A DNA stretch of 32,641 bases from positions 1-32,641 of the forward strand of contig CAMOGG010000013.1 of NCBI GenBank assembly GCA_946614095.1. The letters are read 5' to 3'. Below the pieces are notes generated by a model, which did not search any database, was not told the origin of the DNA, and saw only the letters and a program-made list of their open reading frames with translations. A program made the position numbers and the translations under genes. This stretch comes from an uncultured Caryophanales bacterium. GTDB taxonomy: Bacteria; Bacillota_I; Bacilli_A; RF39; UBA660. Below are positions 5,957-14,051 of the stretch, piece by piece; the first letter of the stretch is position 1, and every line of letters begins with the position of its first letter.

Positions 5957-8206
5957 ATGAGAGAATATGTTGAACGTGTTTTTCGTAAAGAAAAGAAACC
6001 TATTGATATCGATAGGATTTATTTAAAAGTTAGTCATCTGTTGGAAAGTGAGAGGGATGATTTTACTAAACTTAGTAAGGAAGAGAAAGAAGAGATTCGC
6101 TCTATTATAGAAGATGGAGTGAAGAATTATCGATATATTAAAACTCCAAATGATCGATATATATCCATTTTAAAGACTTCTTTTCGTAAGGGAAGGTTCC
6201 ATGGAAATCGTAGTGGTGCCGGAATGGTTATTTCTACTATTTCCTATATTGATCGAGATGGTAATCATGTTGTGAAGGAACAAAAGACTTCTATTTTACG
6301 AGATAATTGTAGTGGTGCTATTGACGGTGATTTGGTATTAGTAGACATTGGTCGTAATGGAGAAAAGCCTAAAATTGAAAAGATTATTAATCGTAATTTG
6401 GAAAATGTAATGGGAGAAGTTATTCGAATAGGAACTAATTATTTTGTTAAGCCGATTGATAAGAAAAAGCAATTTTTAACAATTGCTTTAGAGGGGGAGG
6501 CCATAGAAGGACAACGAGTAGCTGTATCTTTAAAGAAACAAACTAGTGATGATTTTTATATTGGTGAAATTACACGAGTATTTAATCATAAAGATGATCC
6601 AGATGAAGATATTTTATGGGAAGCTTTTAAGTGTGGAATTGATGATCAATTTAGTAAAGAATCTTTAACTCAAGTTGATAATTTACCTCAATCTGTACGT
6701 GATATGGATAAGGTTGGAAGAGAAGACTTAACAGATTGGGAAATCTTTACTATAGATGGTGAGGATACAAAGGATATTGATGATGCTTTGAGTTGTAAGA
6801 AGTTACCTAATGGTAATTATTTGGTTGGAGTTCATATTGCGGATGTTGATTATTATGTTCCAGAGGGTTCTCCTCTTGATATGGATGCTTTTAAAAAGGG
6901 AACTAGTAATTATTTAGCTGGGAAAGTAATTCCAATGTTTCCTCATAAATTATCCAATGGAATCTGTTCTTTGAATCCATATGTTGAAAGATTAACGATG
7001 TCTTGTATTATGGAAGTTTCTCCAAAAGGAAAAGTTGTTCGTCATCGAATTGTTCCAAGTGTTATTCGTTCTCGTTTAAAAATGAGTTATACTAAGGTAA
7101 ATCAATTACTAAAAGATGGTATTATTGATCCAGAGTATGAAGAACATAAGGATACTTTAATTATGCTTAATAAATTGGCTCTCATTTTACGTAAAAATCG
7201 TTTAAGAAATGGAGCTATTGAATTTAATAGACCAGAATTGAAACTTCTTTTTGATGAAAATGGGGAAGTATCTGGATTTGATGTTCGTAGACAGGATGTA
7301 GGAGAAAATTTAATTGAAGAGTTTATGTTACTAGCTAATGAGACTGTAGATAAGCATTTATCTGATTTAGGATATCCTTGTTTGCATCGAGTTCATGGTA
7401 AGCCAAATGAGGAAAGACTTGATCGTTTCTTACAAATGCTTTCAGCTATTAATTTACCATATATGAATTATAATGCTGAAGAATGCTGTGCTGTTCCTAA
7501 AGCTTTACAAGGCTTAGCAGAACATATTAAAAATACGGGAAGATTATCCAATATGCTTTCTACTAATATGGTTCGTTGTATGTCTAGAGCTCGATATTCT
7601 CCAATTAATATTGGTCATAATGGTTTGGCCAAGAAAAACTATTGTCATTTTACTTCTCCAATTAGACGTTATCCAGATTTAACTGTTCATCGTATTTTAA
7701 AAACTTGTTGTTTTGGAAAACATCCACGAGTTGAAGCTAGAAAATGGGAGGCAAAGTTACCAGAAATTGGCAATCAATCATCTAAAATGGAGCGAATTGA
7801 AGACGATGCAGAACAACAAACACTTGCGATGAGATGTAGTGAATTTATGGCTAAGCATATTGGAGATATATATGAAGGAACTATTATTGGATTAAGTGAT
7901 CGTGGAATTCAAGTACAATTAGATAATATGGTAGAAGGAAGAATTCGTACGAGAGACATGAAAGGTGATTATGTTTATAATCCTGTAACCTTTACTTTAC
8001 TATCATTAGATGGTGGAGAAGATTATTATATTGGAGATCGTTTACTGGTAAAAGTGAAGGATGCATCTAAAGAAGAAAAAACAATTGATTTTTCTGTGGA
8101 AAAGAAATTAGATGAAAATAAAACAATTCATTCTAAAAGACATAATCAACTAATGAAAACTAGAGCAAAAAAAGAACGTTTTAATAGAGCTTTTTTTAAT
8201 CAATAG
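5957..8206 (+). CDS. rnr: ribonuclease R (3'-5' exoribonuclease)
   Basis: The protein has 749 residues, normal for RNase R. It has an N-terminal winged-helix-like region (about 1-65), cold-shock/OB domains (about 80-235), the RNB catalytic domain with the Mg-binding Asp cluster in DTKDIDDALS (near residue 270) and the late FTSPIRRYPDLTVHR, and a C-terminal S1 domain (about 635-720). It degrades structured RNA 3' to 5' in the cytoplasm, including rRNA and tmRNA-tagged messages. The ATG at 5957 follows a GGGGGG ribosome-binding site. In many Firmicutes rnr lies next to smpB, secG or ssrA. None is present here. The lysine-rich tail is usual. No clear promoter box pair was found in the 54-nt gap. 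Confidence 0.95.
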   Translation: MREYVERVFRKEKKPIDIDRIYLKVSHLLESERDDFTKLSKEEKEEIRSIIEDGVKNYRYIKTPNDRYISILKTSFRKGRFHGNRSGAGMVISTISYIDRDGNHVVKEQKTSILRDNCSGAIDGDLVLVDIGRNGEKPKIEKIINRNLENVMGEVIRIGTNYFVKPIDKKKQFLTIALEGEAIEGQRVAVSLKKQTSDDFYIGEITRVFNHKDDPDEDILWEAFKCGIDDQFSKESLTQVDNLPQSVRDMDKVGREDLTDWEIFTIDGEDTKDIDDALSCKKLPNGNYLVGVHIADVDYYVPEGSPLDMDAFKKGTSNYLAGKVIPMFPHKLSNGICSLNPYVERLTMSCIMEVSPKGKVVRHRIVPSVIRSRLKMSYTKVNQLLKDGIIDPEYEEHKDTLIMLNKLALILRKNRLRNGAIEFNRPELKLLFDENGEVSGFDVRRQDVGENLIEEFMLLANETVDKHLSDLGYPCLHRVHGKPNEERLDRFLQMLSAINLPYMNYNAEECCAVPKALQGLAEHIKNTGRLSNMLSTNMVRCMSRARYSPINIGHNGLAKKNYCHFTSPIRRYPDLTVHRILKTCCFGKHPRVEARKWEAKLPEIGNQSSKMERIEDDAEQQTLAMRCSEFMAKHIGDIYEGTIIGLSDRGIQVQLDNMVEGRIRTRDMKGDYVYNPVTFTLLSLDGGEDYYIGDRLLVKVKDASKEEKTIDFSVEKKLDENKTIHSKRHNQLMKTRAKKERFNRAFFNQ

Positions 8207-8215
8207 CTCTTTTTT
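8186..8215 (+). terminator. intrinsic terminator overlapping the rnr stop
   Basis: AGAGCT (8186-8191) pairs with AGCTCT (8205-8210) and is followed by TTTTT. The 5' arm is coding sequence, and the TAG stop (8204-8206) runs from the loop into the 3' arm. Confidence 0.75.
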
Positions 8216-8231
8216 CTTTTTGTTTTTTGAG

Positions 8232-8260
8232 TTGATTAATCATTGTAAAAATGATATGAT
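8232..8260 (+). promoter_or_regulatory. sigma-A promoter for cdaA-cdaR
   Basis: TTGATT (8232-8237), a 17-nt spacer, then TATGAT (8255-8260) with a TGA extended -10. It is about 71 nt from the start codon, the longest non-riboswitch leader in the window. Confidence 0.8.
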
Positions 8261-8331
8261 GATAATAGGTGGGTTTGTGAATAATGATAATTGTTAATTT
8301 TGTTAATAGATAGTTGTAAGGAGATGAGGAA

Positions 8332-9162
8332 ATGGCTATAACAATGTCGGATGTATTATCCATTATTAGGAAGATTGTAGATATATCATTAGTATGGTTT
8401 ATTTTTTATTATATTCTTAAAAATATTAAGAATAATGTTAAATTGTCTCTTATTTTTAAGGGAGTAGCTTTTGTAATATTTTTAAAGATTATTAGTGATT
8501 GGCTTGGTTTTATTACTGTTGGGTATTTATTGGATTATATTATTCAGTGGGGACCAGTTGCTTTGATTATTATTTTTCAACCAGAAATACGTACTATTTT
8601 GGAACAGTTAGGAAGAAGTCAATTACTAGGTAGACATAAAGTTTTAACGGTAGATGAGAGAGAACGTATGGTTTATGAAATGATTAATGCTATTGATTAT
8701 TTAAGAAAAGAAAGAATTGGAGCATTAATTGTTATTGAAAGAGATATTAGTTTAGGAAATTATATTGATAAAGCTAAGAAATTATATGCAGATTTATCTA
8801 GTGACTTATTAATTGCTATTTTCTATGAAGGAAATCCATTACATGATGGTGGGGTTATTATTCAAGGAGATCGTATTACTTGTGCTGGAGCAGTATTTCC
8901 TACTAGTAGTAGTTCTAAATTGAATAGGCGTTTAGGAACTCGTCATAGAGCAGCTCTTGGGCTTGCAGAGGAGACGGATGCTATTTGTATTGTAGTTTCT
9001 GAAGAGACTGGACGAGTATCAATTGCTTTAAAAGGAGAGATGTTATATAATTTGACTCTTGATGATGTTAGAATGATGTTAATTGATGAGCTAAAACCAA
9101 AACAAGATGTTGATTATGAAGAAGAAACAGAAGAGGATGAGATTTATGAAGAGGATAGGTAG
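8332..9162 (+). CDS. cdaA: diadenylate cyclase CdaA
   Basis: The protein has 276 residues. Three N-terminal transmembrane helices (about 10-95) are followed by a DAC (DisA_N) domain with the catalytic signatures NPLHDGGVII (near residue 172) and GTRHRAALG (near residue 203). It condenses two ATP into cyclic di-AMP, the second messenger controlling potassium, osmolyte and cell-wall balance. The ATG follows AAGGAG. An acidic tail (EEETEEDEIYEED) ends the protein and overlaps the start of the next gene. In most Firmicutes the order is cdaA-cdaR-glmM; here glmM does not follow. Confidence 0.95.
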   Translation: MAITMSDVLSIIRKIVDISLVWFIFYYILKNIKNNVKLSLIFKGVAFVIFLKIISDWLGFITVGYLLDYIIQWGPVALIIIFQPEIRTILEQLGRSQLLGRHKVLTVDERERMVYEMINAIDYLRKERIGALIVIERDISLGNYIDKAKKLYADLSSDLLIAIFYEGNPLHDGGVIIQGDRITCAGAVFPTSSSSKLNRRLGTRHRAALGLAEETDAICIVVSEETGRVSIALKGEMLYNLTLDDVRMMLIDELKPKQDVDYEEETEEDEIYEEDR

Positions 9163-10504
9163 ATTGTTTGGTAGAATATTCCGTCTTGTTGGATTATTCT
9201 TTGATAAATGGTTGATTACTCCAATTACTAAATTAATTCTTAAGATTATGGGATTTGGAAAATCTCTTGTTAAGAGTTTTGATAAAGTTTCTGGAAAAAA
9301 GTCAACATTATTGATTGTTAGTTTGGTTTTAGCATTTGGAGTATTTATTGTGATTGATCAAGAATCTAATGTTATTATTGATCAGTATGCAGAGATACTT
9401 TATAATCAGCCGGTTACGGCAGTATATAATGAAGAGTCATATGTAGTTGAAGGATTGCCTAAAACAGTTGATATTACTTTGATTGGTCAAAAAAGACATA
9501 TTTTCTTGGCTAAGCAATCCCCATCTAAGGGAGTAAGTGTAGATTTAACTGGTTTAAAACCTGGTAATCATAAAGTAACATTAAAATATACTCAGCGTTT
9601 GAAATCTTTGGATTATAAATTAGATCCTTCTCAAGTAACAGTTACAATATATGAAAAAATTAGTGAAAATCGTACGCTAACTTATGATTTATTGCATCAA
9701 GATAGTTTGGATAGTAAATTATACATTAGTAATGTAGAAATTGATCGTAATGATGTTATTATAAAAGGTGCAGAATATAAATTAAAACAAGTTGCATCCG
9801 TAAAAGCTTTAGTGGATGTTCAAAATATTCCAAATCCTAAAGCTGGGGAGATTACGGTTAAGGATATTCCTTTAGTTGCTTATGATAATGATGGTAAGAT
9901 TGTGGATGTTGAGATTGTTCCTAAAACAGTAGCAGCTAATGTTACTATTACATCTCCAAGTAAGGAAATTCCAGTTAGAATTGTACCTAAGGGTAATTTA
10001 GCATTTGGTAAGTCTATTAAGTCTATGGATGCAAGTTTATCTAAGATTACTGTTTATGGTTCTCAAGAAGCCATTGATGCTATTGAACAACTTGAAGTTG
10101 AAATTGATGTTAAAGGTTTAGAGAAAGATAAAGAATTTAATGTTACTTTGAAGAAACCTAAGGGTATTACAGAACTTAGTAGTAAAACGATGAGAGTTAC
10201 AGTTGTTATTGATAATTCTTCTAGTAAAGAATTCTCTAATATATCTGTACAATCTGAGAACTTGGATAGTAATTTGAAAGTACAAGCATTATCTGATGAA
10301 GACCGTCAAGTAACAGTTGTTGTTAAGGGTAGTGAAGAAGCTATTAATTCTATTCAAACTTCTGATATTACAGCCTTTATTGATTTGAAAGACTATGGTG
10401 TAGGAGAACATGAAGTTGAAGTTCAAGTTACAGGAACTGATTTGAAGCTTGATTATAGTTCTAAGACTAAAAAGATTAAGGTACGTATTACTGAAAAAGA
10501 TTAA
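9146..10504 (+). CDS. cdaR: CdaR, YbbR-domain regulator of CdaA
   Basis: The preferred start is ATG 9146, with AGAGG 9 nt upstream. The track start (9107) lies inside cdaA and lacks a ribosome-binding site. The protein is about 452 residues: a basic N-terminus, a hydrophobic segment near residues 45-65 (LLIVSLVLAFGVFIVI), then an extracytoplasmic part with about four YbbR repeats, recognisable by repeating V-D-(V/L)-x-G-L and P-x-x-V-x-V-x-G motifs. CdaR binds CdaA at the membrane and modulates c-di-AMP production. The genes overlap by 17 nt, which suggests translational coupling and a balanced complex. A terminator follows. Confidence 0.92.
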   Translation: MKRIGRLFGRIFRLVGLFFDKWLITPITKLILKIMGFGKSLVKSFDKVSGKKSTLLIVSLVLAFGVFIVIDQESNVIIDQYAEILYNQPVTAVYNEESYVVEGLPKTVDITLIGQKRHIFLAKQSPSKGVSVDLTGLKPGNHKVTLKYTQRLKSLDYKLDPSQVTVTIYEKISENRTLTYDLLHQDSLDSKLYISNVEIDRNDVIIKGAEYKLKQVASVKALVDVQNIPNPKAGEITVKDIPLVAYDNDGKIVDVEIVPKTVAANVTITSPSKEIPVRIVPKGNLAFGKSIKSMDASLSKITVYGSQEAIDAIEQLEVEIDVKGLEKDKEFNVTLKKPKGITELSSKTMRVTVVIDNSSSKEFSNISVQSENLDSNLKVQALSDEDRQVTVVVKGSEEAINSIQTSDITAFIDLKDYGVGEHEVEVQVTGTDLKLDYSSKTKKIKVRITEKD

Positions 10505-10505
10505 T

Positions 10506-10532
10506 AAGAAGGTTTTATCCTTCTTTTTTTGT
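10506..10532 (+). terminator. intrinsic terminator after cdaR
   Basis: AAGAAGG (10506-10512) and CCTTCTT (10519-10525) around a TTTTAT loop, then a T run. Confidence 0.88.
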
Positions 10533-10559
10533 ACTATTTTTTGTTTTTCATCATATAGT
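10532..10559 (+). promoter_or_regulatory. possible sigma-E-like sporulation promoter for the GerS/YdcC-like gene
   Basis: TACTATT (10532-10538), a 13-nt spacer and CATATAGT (10552-10559) match the Bacillus sigma-E consensus boxes closely. No good sigma-A pair is seen. The homologous B. subtilis gene ydcC is, as I recall, sigma-E dependent. Confidence 0.4.
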
Positions 10560-10579
10560 TTATTAGATTGAGGTGAATT

Positions 10580-11575
10580 ATGAAAAAGTACATTATTATT
10601 TTTATGATGTTTTTTAGTTTAATATTGACTGGATGTGGTAAGAATCATTCAAAAAATGTTGTACAGGATTTTATAAAAAAATATAAAAATTGTCATTCTT
10701 ATCTTTTGACTGGTGAGTTATCAGTACATAATAATGATGATGTTTATCATTATGATGTAGAAGTTTATTATAAGAAGAATGATAAGTATAAAGTTATTCT
10801 TACGAATACTGCTAATCAGCATCAACAAATTATTTTAAAGAATGATGATGGTGTCTATGTATTAACACCAGTGTTGAAAAAAAGCTTCAAGTTTCAAAGT
10901 GATTGGCCTTATGATAATTCTCAAATCTATTTATTAGATGCTTTAGTAAATGATATTCAAAAGGATAAGAATGCGAAAGTAATTGAGAAAGATAAACAAT
11001 ATGTTTTAGAAACAGAAGTACATTATCCAAATAATAGTAAACTAGTCAATCAGAAAATGTTTTTCAATCCTAATAAAAGCTTGAAAAAGGTAGTTGTATA
11101 TGATAAAGATGGTATTGAATGTATGTCTATCGATTTTCATCGTATTCAGTACTCTCCAAAGATTTCTTCTAAAGAATTTTTACTTGATTCTATTATGAGT
11201 CAGGAAGATTCAGAAGAAGTAGAAGAAACAGGTAGTTTGGAGGATGTTATCTATCCTTTATTTATTCCTAGTGGTACTAAGTTGGTTGATGAAGAGAAGG
11301 TTAAAAAGGAAAATGGTAATCGAGTTATAATGAATTATGATGGAGAAAAGTCCTTTCTTTTAGTAGAGGAAACGGCTGACGTTTTTCAAGAGTTTACTAT
11401 TATTCCTAGTACTGGAGAGCCATTTTTATTAATGGATACAATGGGTGTTATGACAAATAATTCTTTATCGTGGAGTAGTGGAGGAGTAGACTTTTATTTA
11501 GTTAGTGATGTTATGAGTCAGGTGGAAATGATTGAGGTTGCTCAATCAATCGGGGAAATTACAGCAATGAAATAA
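10580..11575 (+). CDS. GerS/YdcC-like lipoprotein (LolA-fold)
   Basis: The protein has 331 residues. A lipoprotein signal peptide ends in the lipobox LTGC (Cys19). Residues about 25-215 resemble the YdcC/GerS group of LolA-fold sporulation lipoproteins: a DVEVYYKKNDKYKV strand, QIILKNDDGVYVLTP, and FKFQSDWPYDNSQIYLL. A second domain (about 225-331), ending in a strongly predicted NSLSWSSGGVDFYLVSD motif, resembles DUF4367. In C. difficile, GerS is needed for cortex modification and germination. In Bacillus ydcC is a mother-cell gene. An extracytoplasmic role at the forespore or cell membrane is inferred. GAGGTGA precedes the ATG. Confidence 0.8.
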   Translation: MKKYIIIFMMFFSLILTGCGKNHSKNVVQDFIKKYKNCHSYLLTGELSVHNNDDVYHYDVEVYYKKNDKYKVILTNTANQHQQIILKNDDGVYVLTPVLKKSFKFQSDWPYDNSQIYLLDALVNDIQKDKNAKVIEKDKQYVLETEVHYPNNSKLVNQKMFFNPNKSLKKVVVYDKDGIECMSIDFHRIQYSPKISSKEFLLDSIMSQEDSEEVEETGSLEDVIYPLFIPSGTKLVDEEKVKKENGNRVIMNYDGEKSFLLVEETADVFQEFTIIPSTGEPFLLMDTMGVMTNNSLSWSSGGVDFYLVSDVMSQVEMIEVAQSIGEITAMK

Positions 11576-11599
11576 TAGACTTCTTTCTTTTATTTGTGG

Positions 11600-11605
11600 T
11601 ATAAT
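11600..11605 (+). promoter_or_regulatory. extended -10 promoter for the thioredoxin-fold gene
   Basis: TATAAT preceded by TGG. The upstream TAGACT (11576-11581, 18-nt spacing) is a partial -35. The distance to the ATG is 18 nt, so the leader is about 12 nt. Confidence 0.65.
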
Positions 11606-11623
11606 CATTTTGGGTGAGGAAAT

Positions 11624-12175
11624 ATGGCAAAAAGAAAAAAAGCAAATGAAAAAAGAAATTCTTTCAAAAAAAATATGAATAAAATAGATGGTATTGGTGG
11701 TTTAGATAGTGAAATATGGGGGAAAATCATTACTGTTATTATTGTATTAGTAGTATTAGGATTGTTTTATTTATTAACTCTTTATATTACTGGTAAAAAT
11801 ACTGATGATTCTAAAAGCGATGATACATCTGCAGAGACTACTATTTCTTATGATAATATTGTTTTAGGAAAAAGTTTTTCTATGAGTGATGATGATTATT
11901 TAGTAATCTACTATGATAAGAGTGATGAAGATGTTTCTAAAACGTATAGTGAATTAGTATCGACTTATCAAGGAAAAGAGTCTCCATTAAAGGTATATAC
12001 TGTTGATATGAGTAGTGCTTTGAATAAAGGAAATGCTACTGATGGAGAGTCTAATCGTAATCCAGCAAATGCTTCTGAATTAGCAATTCATGGTCCTACG
12101 CTTATTCACTATTCTAATCATACAGCTATAGAATATTTTGAAGGGGAAACAGAAATATCTGATTATCTAAGTTAA
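11624..12175 (+). CDS. membrane-anchored thioredoxin-fold protein without cysteines
   Basis: The protein has 183 residues: a lysine-rich cytoplasmic start, one transmembrane helix at about 35-56 (IITVIIVLVVLGLFYLLTLYI), a Ser/Asp/Thr-rich linker, then a domain that reads like a thioredoxin fold. It has the strand DYLVIYYDKS where the CxxC would follow, an alpha helix, the strand LKVYTVDMS, and AIHGPTLIHYSNHTAIEYFEG, which matches the cis-proline strand and final hairpin of thioredoxins. There is no cysteine in the whole protein, so it cannot do disulfide chemistry. A binding or chaperone-like role outside the membrane is possible. The gene is single, with its own promoter and terminator. Confidence 0.7.
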   Translation: MAKRKKANEKRNSFKKNMNKIDGIGGLDSEIWGKIITVIIVLVVLGLFYLLTLYITGKNTDDSKSDDTSAETTISYDNIVLGKSFSMSDDDYLVIYYDKSDEDVSKTYSELVSTYQGKESPLKVYTVDMSSALNKGNATDGESNRNPANASELAIHGPTLIHYSNHTAIEYFEGETEISDYLS

Positions 12176-12198
12176 AAGACAAATTCTGTCTTTTTTTT
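12174..12198 (+). terminator. intrinsic terminator overlapping the stop of the thioredoxin-fold gene
   Basis: AAAAGACA (12174-12181) with TGTCTTTT (12187-12194), loop AATTC, T run. The 5' arm includes the last bases of the TAA stop. Confidence 0.85.
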
Positions 12199-12232
12199 CT
12201 GTCCTTGTATTCTAAATTTTAATTCTTTGTGT

Positions 12233-12238
12233 TATGAT
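12233..12238 (+). promoter_or_regulatory. extended -10 promoter for the S41 protease gene
   Basis: TATGAT preceded by TGT, 26 nt from the ATG. No convincing -35 at 17 nt. Confidence 0.5.
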
Positions 12239-12264
12239 ATTGTTAGAGTATATGAGGTGGTTAT

Positions 12265-13542
12265 ATGAAGAAACGTAAAAAGATGAAAAAAGATTCTCCT
12301 CTTTATAAAATGAAGAATAAGTTCAAAAAATGGAAGAGTTCTTCTTTTGAAGAGTCTAAAAAAGAATTTTTTCAAAAGTCAACTTTTTCTATGTTTGAAG
12401 TATTAATTTTATTATTAATTGCAATATTATTTGGTATTTTGATTGGATATATTATTACTTATCATAGAAATCCCTTGGATAAAAATGTTTCTGAAATTGT
12501 AAGTACATATCGTAATATTTTAGATGGTTATTATGGTAAGATTGATGCTAATCAGTTATCTGATGCTGCTGTAAAAGGAATGATCGATTCTTTAAAAGAT
12601 CCTTATTCTAGTTATATGAATGAGCAAAGTACTAGTAGTTTTCAAGAGAATATTGATGGGTCTTTTGTAGGAATAGGTGTAACGGTCTTATTTGATGAAG
12701 ATGGTTATCATCATATTATTGCAGTGAATGAGGATGGCCCTGCTGAAAAAGCGGGAATATTGGTTGATGATATTATTACTGTAGTAGATGGAAAGTCTGT
12801 ACATGATGTTTCTGGTGAAGAGTTTACAAAATTAATAAGAGGTAAAAAAGGTTCTACTGTTCAAATAACAGTTAAAAGAGGAGAAGAAGAGAAAACTTTT
12901 GCAGTAAAGAGAGATATCATTGAAATTCCAAGTGTTTCTAATACTGTAATTGGAACAGATGATCAAAAAGTAGGATATATTCATATTGAGTCTTTTGCTT
13001 CCAATACTTATTCTCAATTTGCAAAAGCATTAAAGAGATTAGAGAAAAAGAAAATTCAGTATTTAGTTATTGATGTTCGAGATAATCCAGGTGGCTATTT
13101 ACTTCAAACACAAGAGATTTTAAGTTTGTTTTTCCCTAAAAAAACGTTATTGTATCAAATAGAGTCTAAGAATGTGAAAAAGAAAGTTGTTTCTTTGTCC
13201 AAAGAATCTAGAGATTATCCAGTGGCAGTTCTTATTAATGGTGGAAGTGCTTCTGCTAGTGAAATTTTAGCATCTTGTTTTCAAGATAATTATAAGAATA
13301 GTATTGTTGTTGGGACAAAATCTTATGGAAAAGGTACTGTTCAAAAAGCTCAGTATTTAAGTAATGGTACTAGTATTAAGTATACGACACAAAAGTGGCT
13401 TACATCGAAAGGAAAATGGCTAGATGGAAAAGGAGTTACTCCTAATATTGTTATAGAACAAGCTGCTGAGTATTATGATAATCCTACTTATAAAACGGAT
13501 TTGCAACTTCAAGAAGCTATCAAAAAATTAAAAGAGTCTTAG
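12265..13542 (+). CDS. S41 family C-terminal processing protease (CtpA/CtpB type)
   Basis: The protein has 425 residues: a basic N-terminus, one transmembrane helix (about 45-65), a PDZ domain (about 130-215, with GIGVTVLFDEDG and GPAEKAGI), and the tail-protease core with GGSASASE (nucleophile S330) and SYGKGTVQ (catalytic K356). It degrades or trims substrate proteins outside the membrane. In B. subtilis the paralogue CtpB processes SpoIVFA in sporulation. The C-terminal peptidoglycan-binding domain seen in many CtpA/B proteins is absent here. The ATG follows GAGGTGG. Its TAG stop lies in a terminator loop that also holds the stop of the convergent sortase gene. Confidence 0.93.
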   Translation: MKKRKKMKKDSPLYKMKNKFKKWKSSSFEESKKEFFQKSTFSMFEVLILLLIAILFGILIGYIITYHRNPLDKNVSEIVSTYRNILDGYYGKIDANQLSDAAVKGMIDSLKDPYSSYMNEQSTSSFQENIDGSFVGIGVTVLFDEDGYHHIIAVNEDGPAEKAGILVDDIITVVDGKSVHDVSGEEFTKLIRGKKGSTVQITVKRGEEEKTFAVKRDIIEIPSVSNTVIGTDDQKVGYIHIESFASNTYSQFAKALKRLEKKKIQYLVIDVRDNPGGYLLQTQEILSLFFPKKTLLYQIESKNVKKKVVSLSKESRDYPVAVLINGGSASASEILASCFQDNYKNSIVVGTKSYGKGTVQKAQYLSNGTSIKYTTQKWLTSKGKWLDGKGVTPNIVIEQAAEYYDNPTYKTDLQLQEAIKKLKES

Positions 13543-13555
13543 GACTCTTTTTTGA
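13530..13555. terminator. bidirectional terminator whose loop carries both stop codons
   Basis: AAAAGAGTC (13530-13538) pairs with GACTCTTTT (13543-13551) around a TTAG tetraloop. TAG (13540-13542) ends the protease. The complement of TTA (13539-13541) is the TAA that ends the sortase. Confidence 0.9.
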
Positions 13556-14051
13556 TACAATTTATGACTAATTGGTATTGTTCTTTTGTAGGACTACAAG
13601 TTGTTAGAACTAGTTGGTCTTTTGACTCTTTATTTACATTAATATAGCCATTCTTTTTCTCTTCCCAAATATCTTTTACTTCATAATAATAATTTTTATT
13701 ATTTAAGGTTAATATAATTTCATCTTTTTCTTGTAGTTTATCTAGTTCTTGAAAATAAGCAATTTTACCAGATCCTGAATGAGCTGCTAGAAAAACAATG
13801 CTATTTTCTGTAGGTGGAAAAATAGATTCTTTTAGAATTGTTACATGTTTTTCTACGTTATTTTCTTCACTCCCTATTTTGTATAAGTCTTCTTTTAATT
13901 TGATTTTTTTGATATTTATACGTCCTATTTTTGTTGAAGTTGTTTTATTTATTATAGTAATGTTTGGAATTATTTTTGTATACTCTTCTGTTCTTGGAAT
14001 CATTATACAAACAATACATAGTAATATTATAATGTAATACTTTTTTATCAT
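13539..14051 (-). CDS. sortase (transpeptidase) paired with the thioester adhesin
   Basis: From ATG 14051 the protein is 170 residues. It has an N-terminal transmembrane helix (about 3-17), then the sortase beta-barrel with the catalytic His in FLAAHSGSG and the Cys in LVLTTCSP. The end reads KEQYQLVINCIKK, where most sortases have an Arg (R-x-V/L-V), so the usual catalytic Arg appears to be Gln. The track start at 14087 lies inside the upstream gene. ATG 14051 forms an ATGA overlap with that gene's stop, which indicates coupled translation. The partner's VPNTY motif is the obvious substrate. Sortases join such proteins to cell wall or to each other. Confidence 0.87.
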   Translation of the reverse strand: MIKKYYIIILLCIVCIMIPRTEEYTKIIPNITIINKTTSTKIGRINIKKIKLKEDLYKIGSEENNVEKHVTILKESIFPPTENSIVFLAAHSGSGKIAYFQELDKLQEKDEIILTLNNKNYYYEVKDIWEEKKNGYINVNKESKDQLVLTTCSPTKEQYQLVINCIKKES

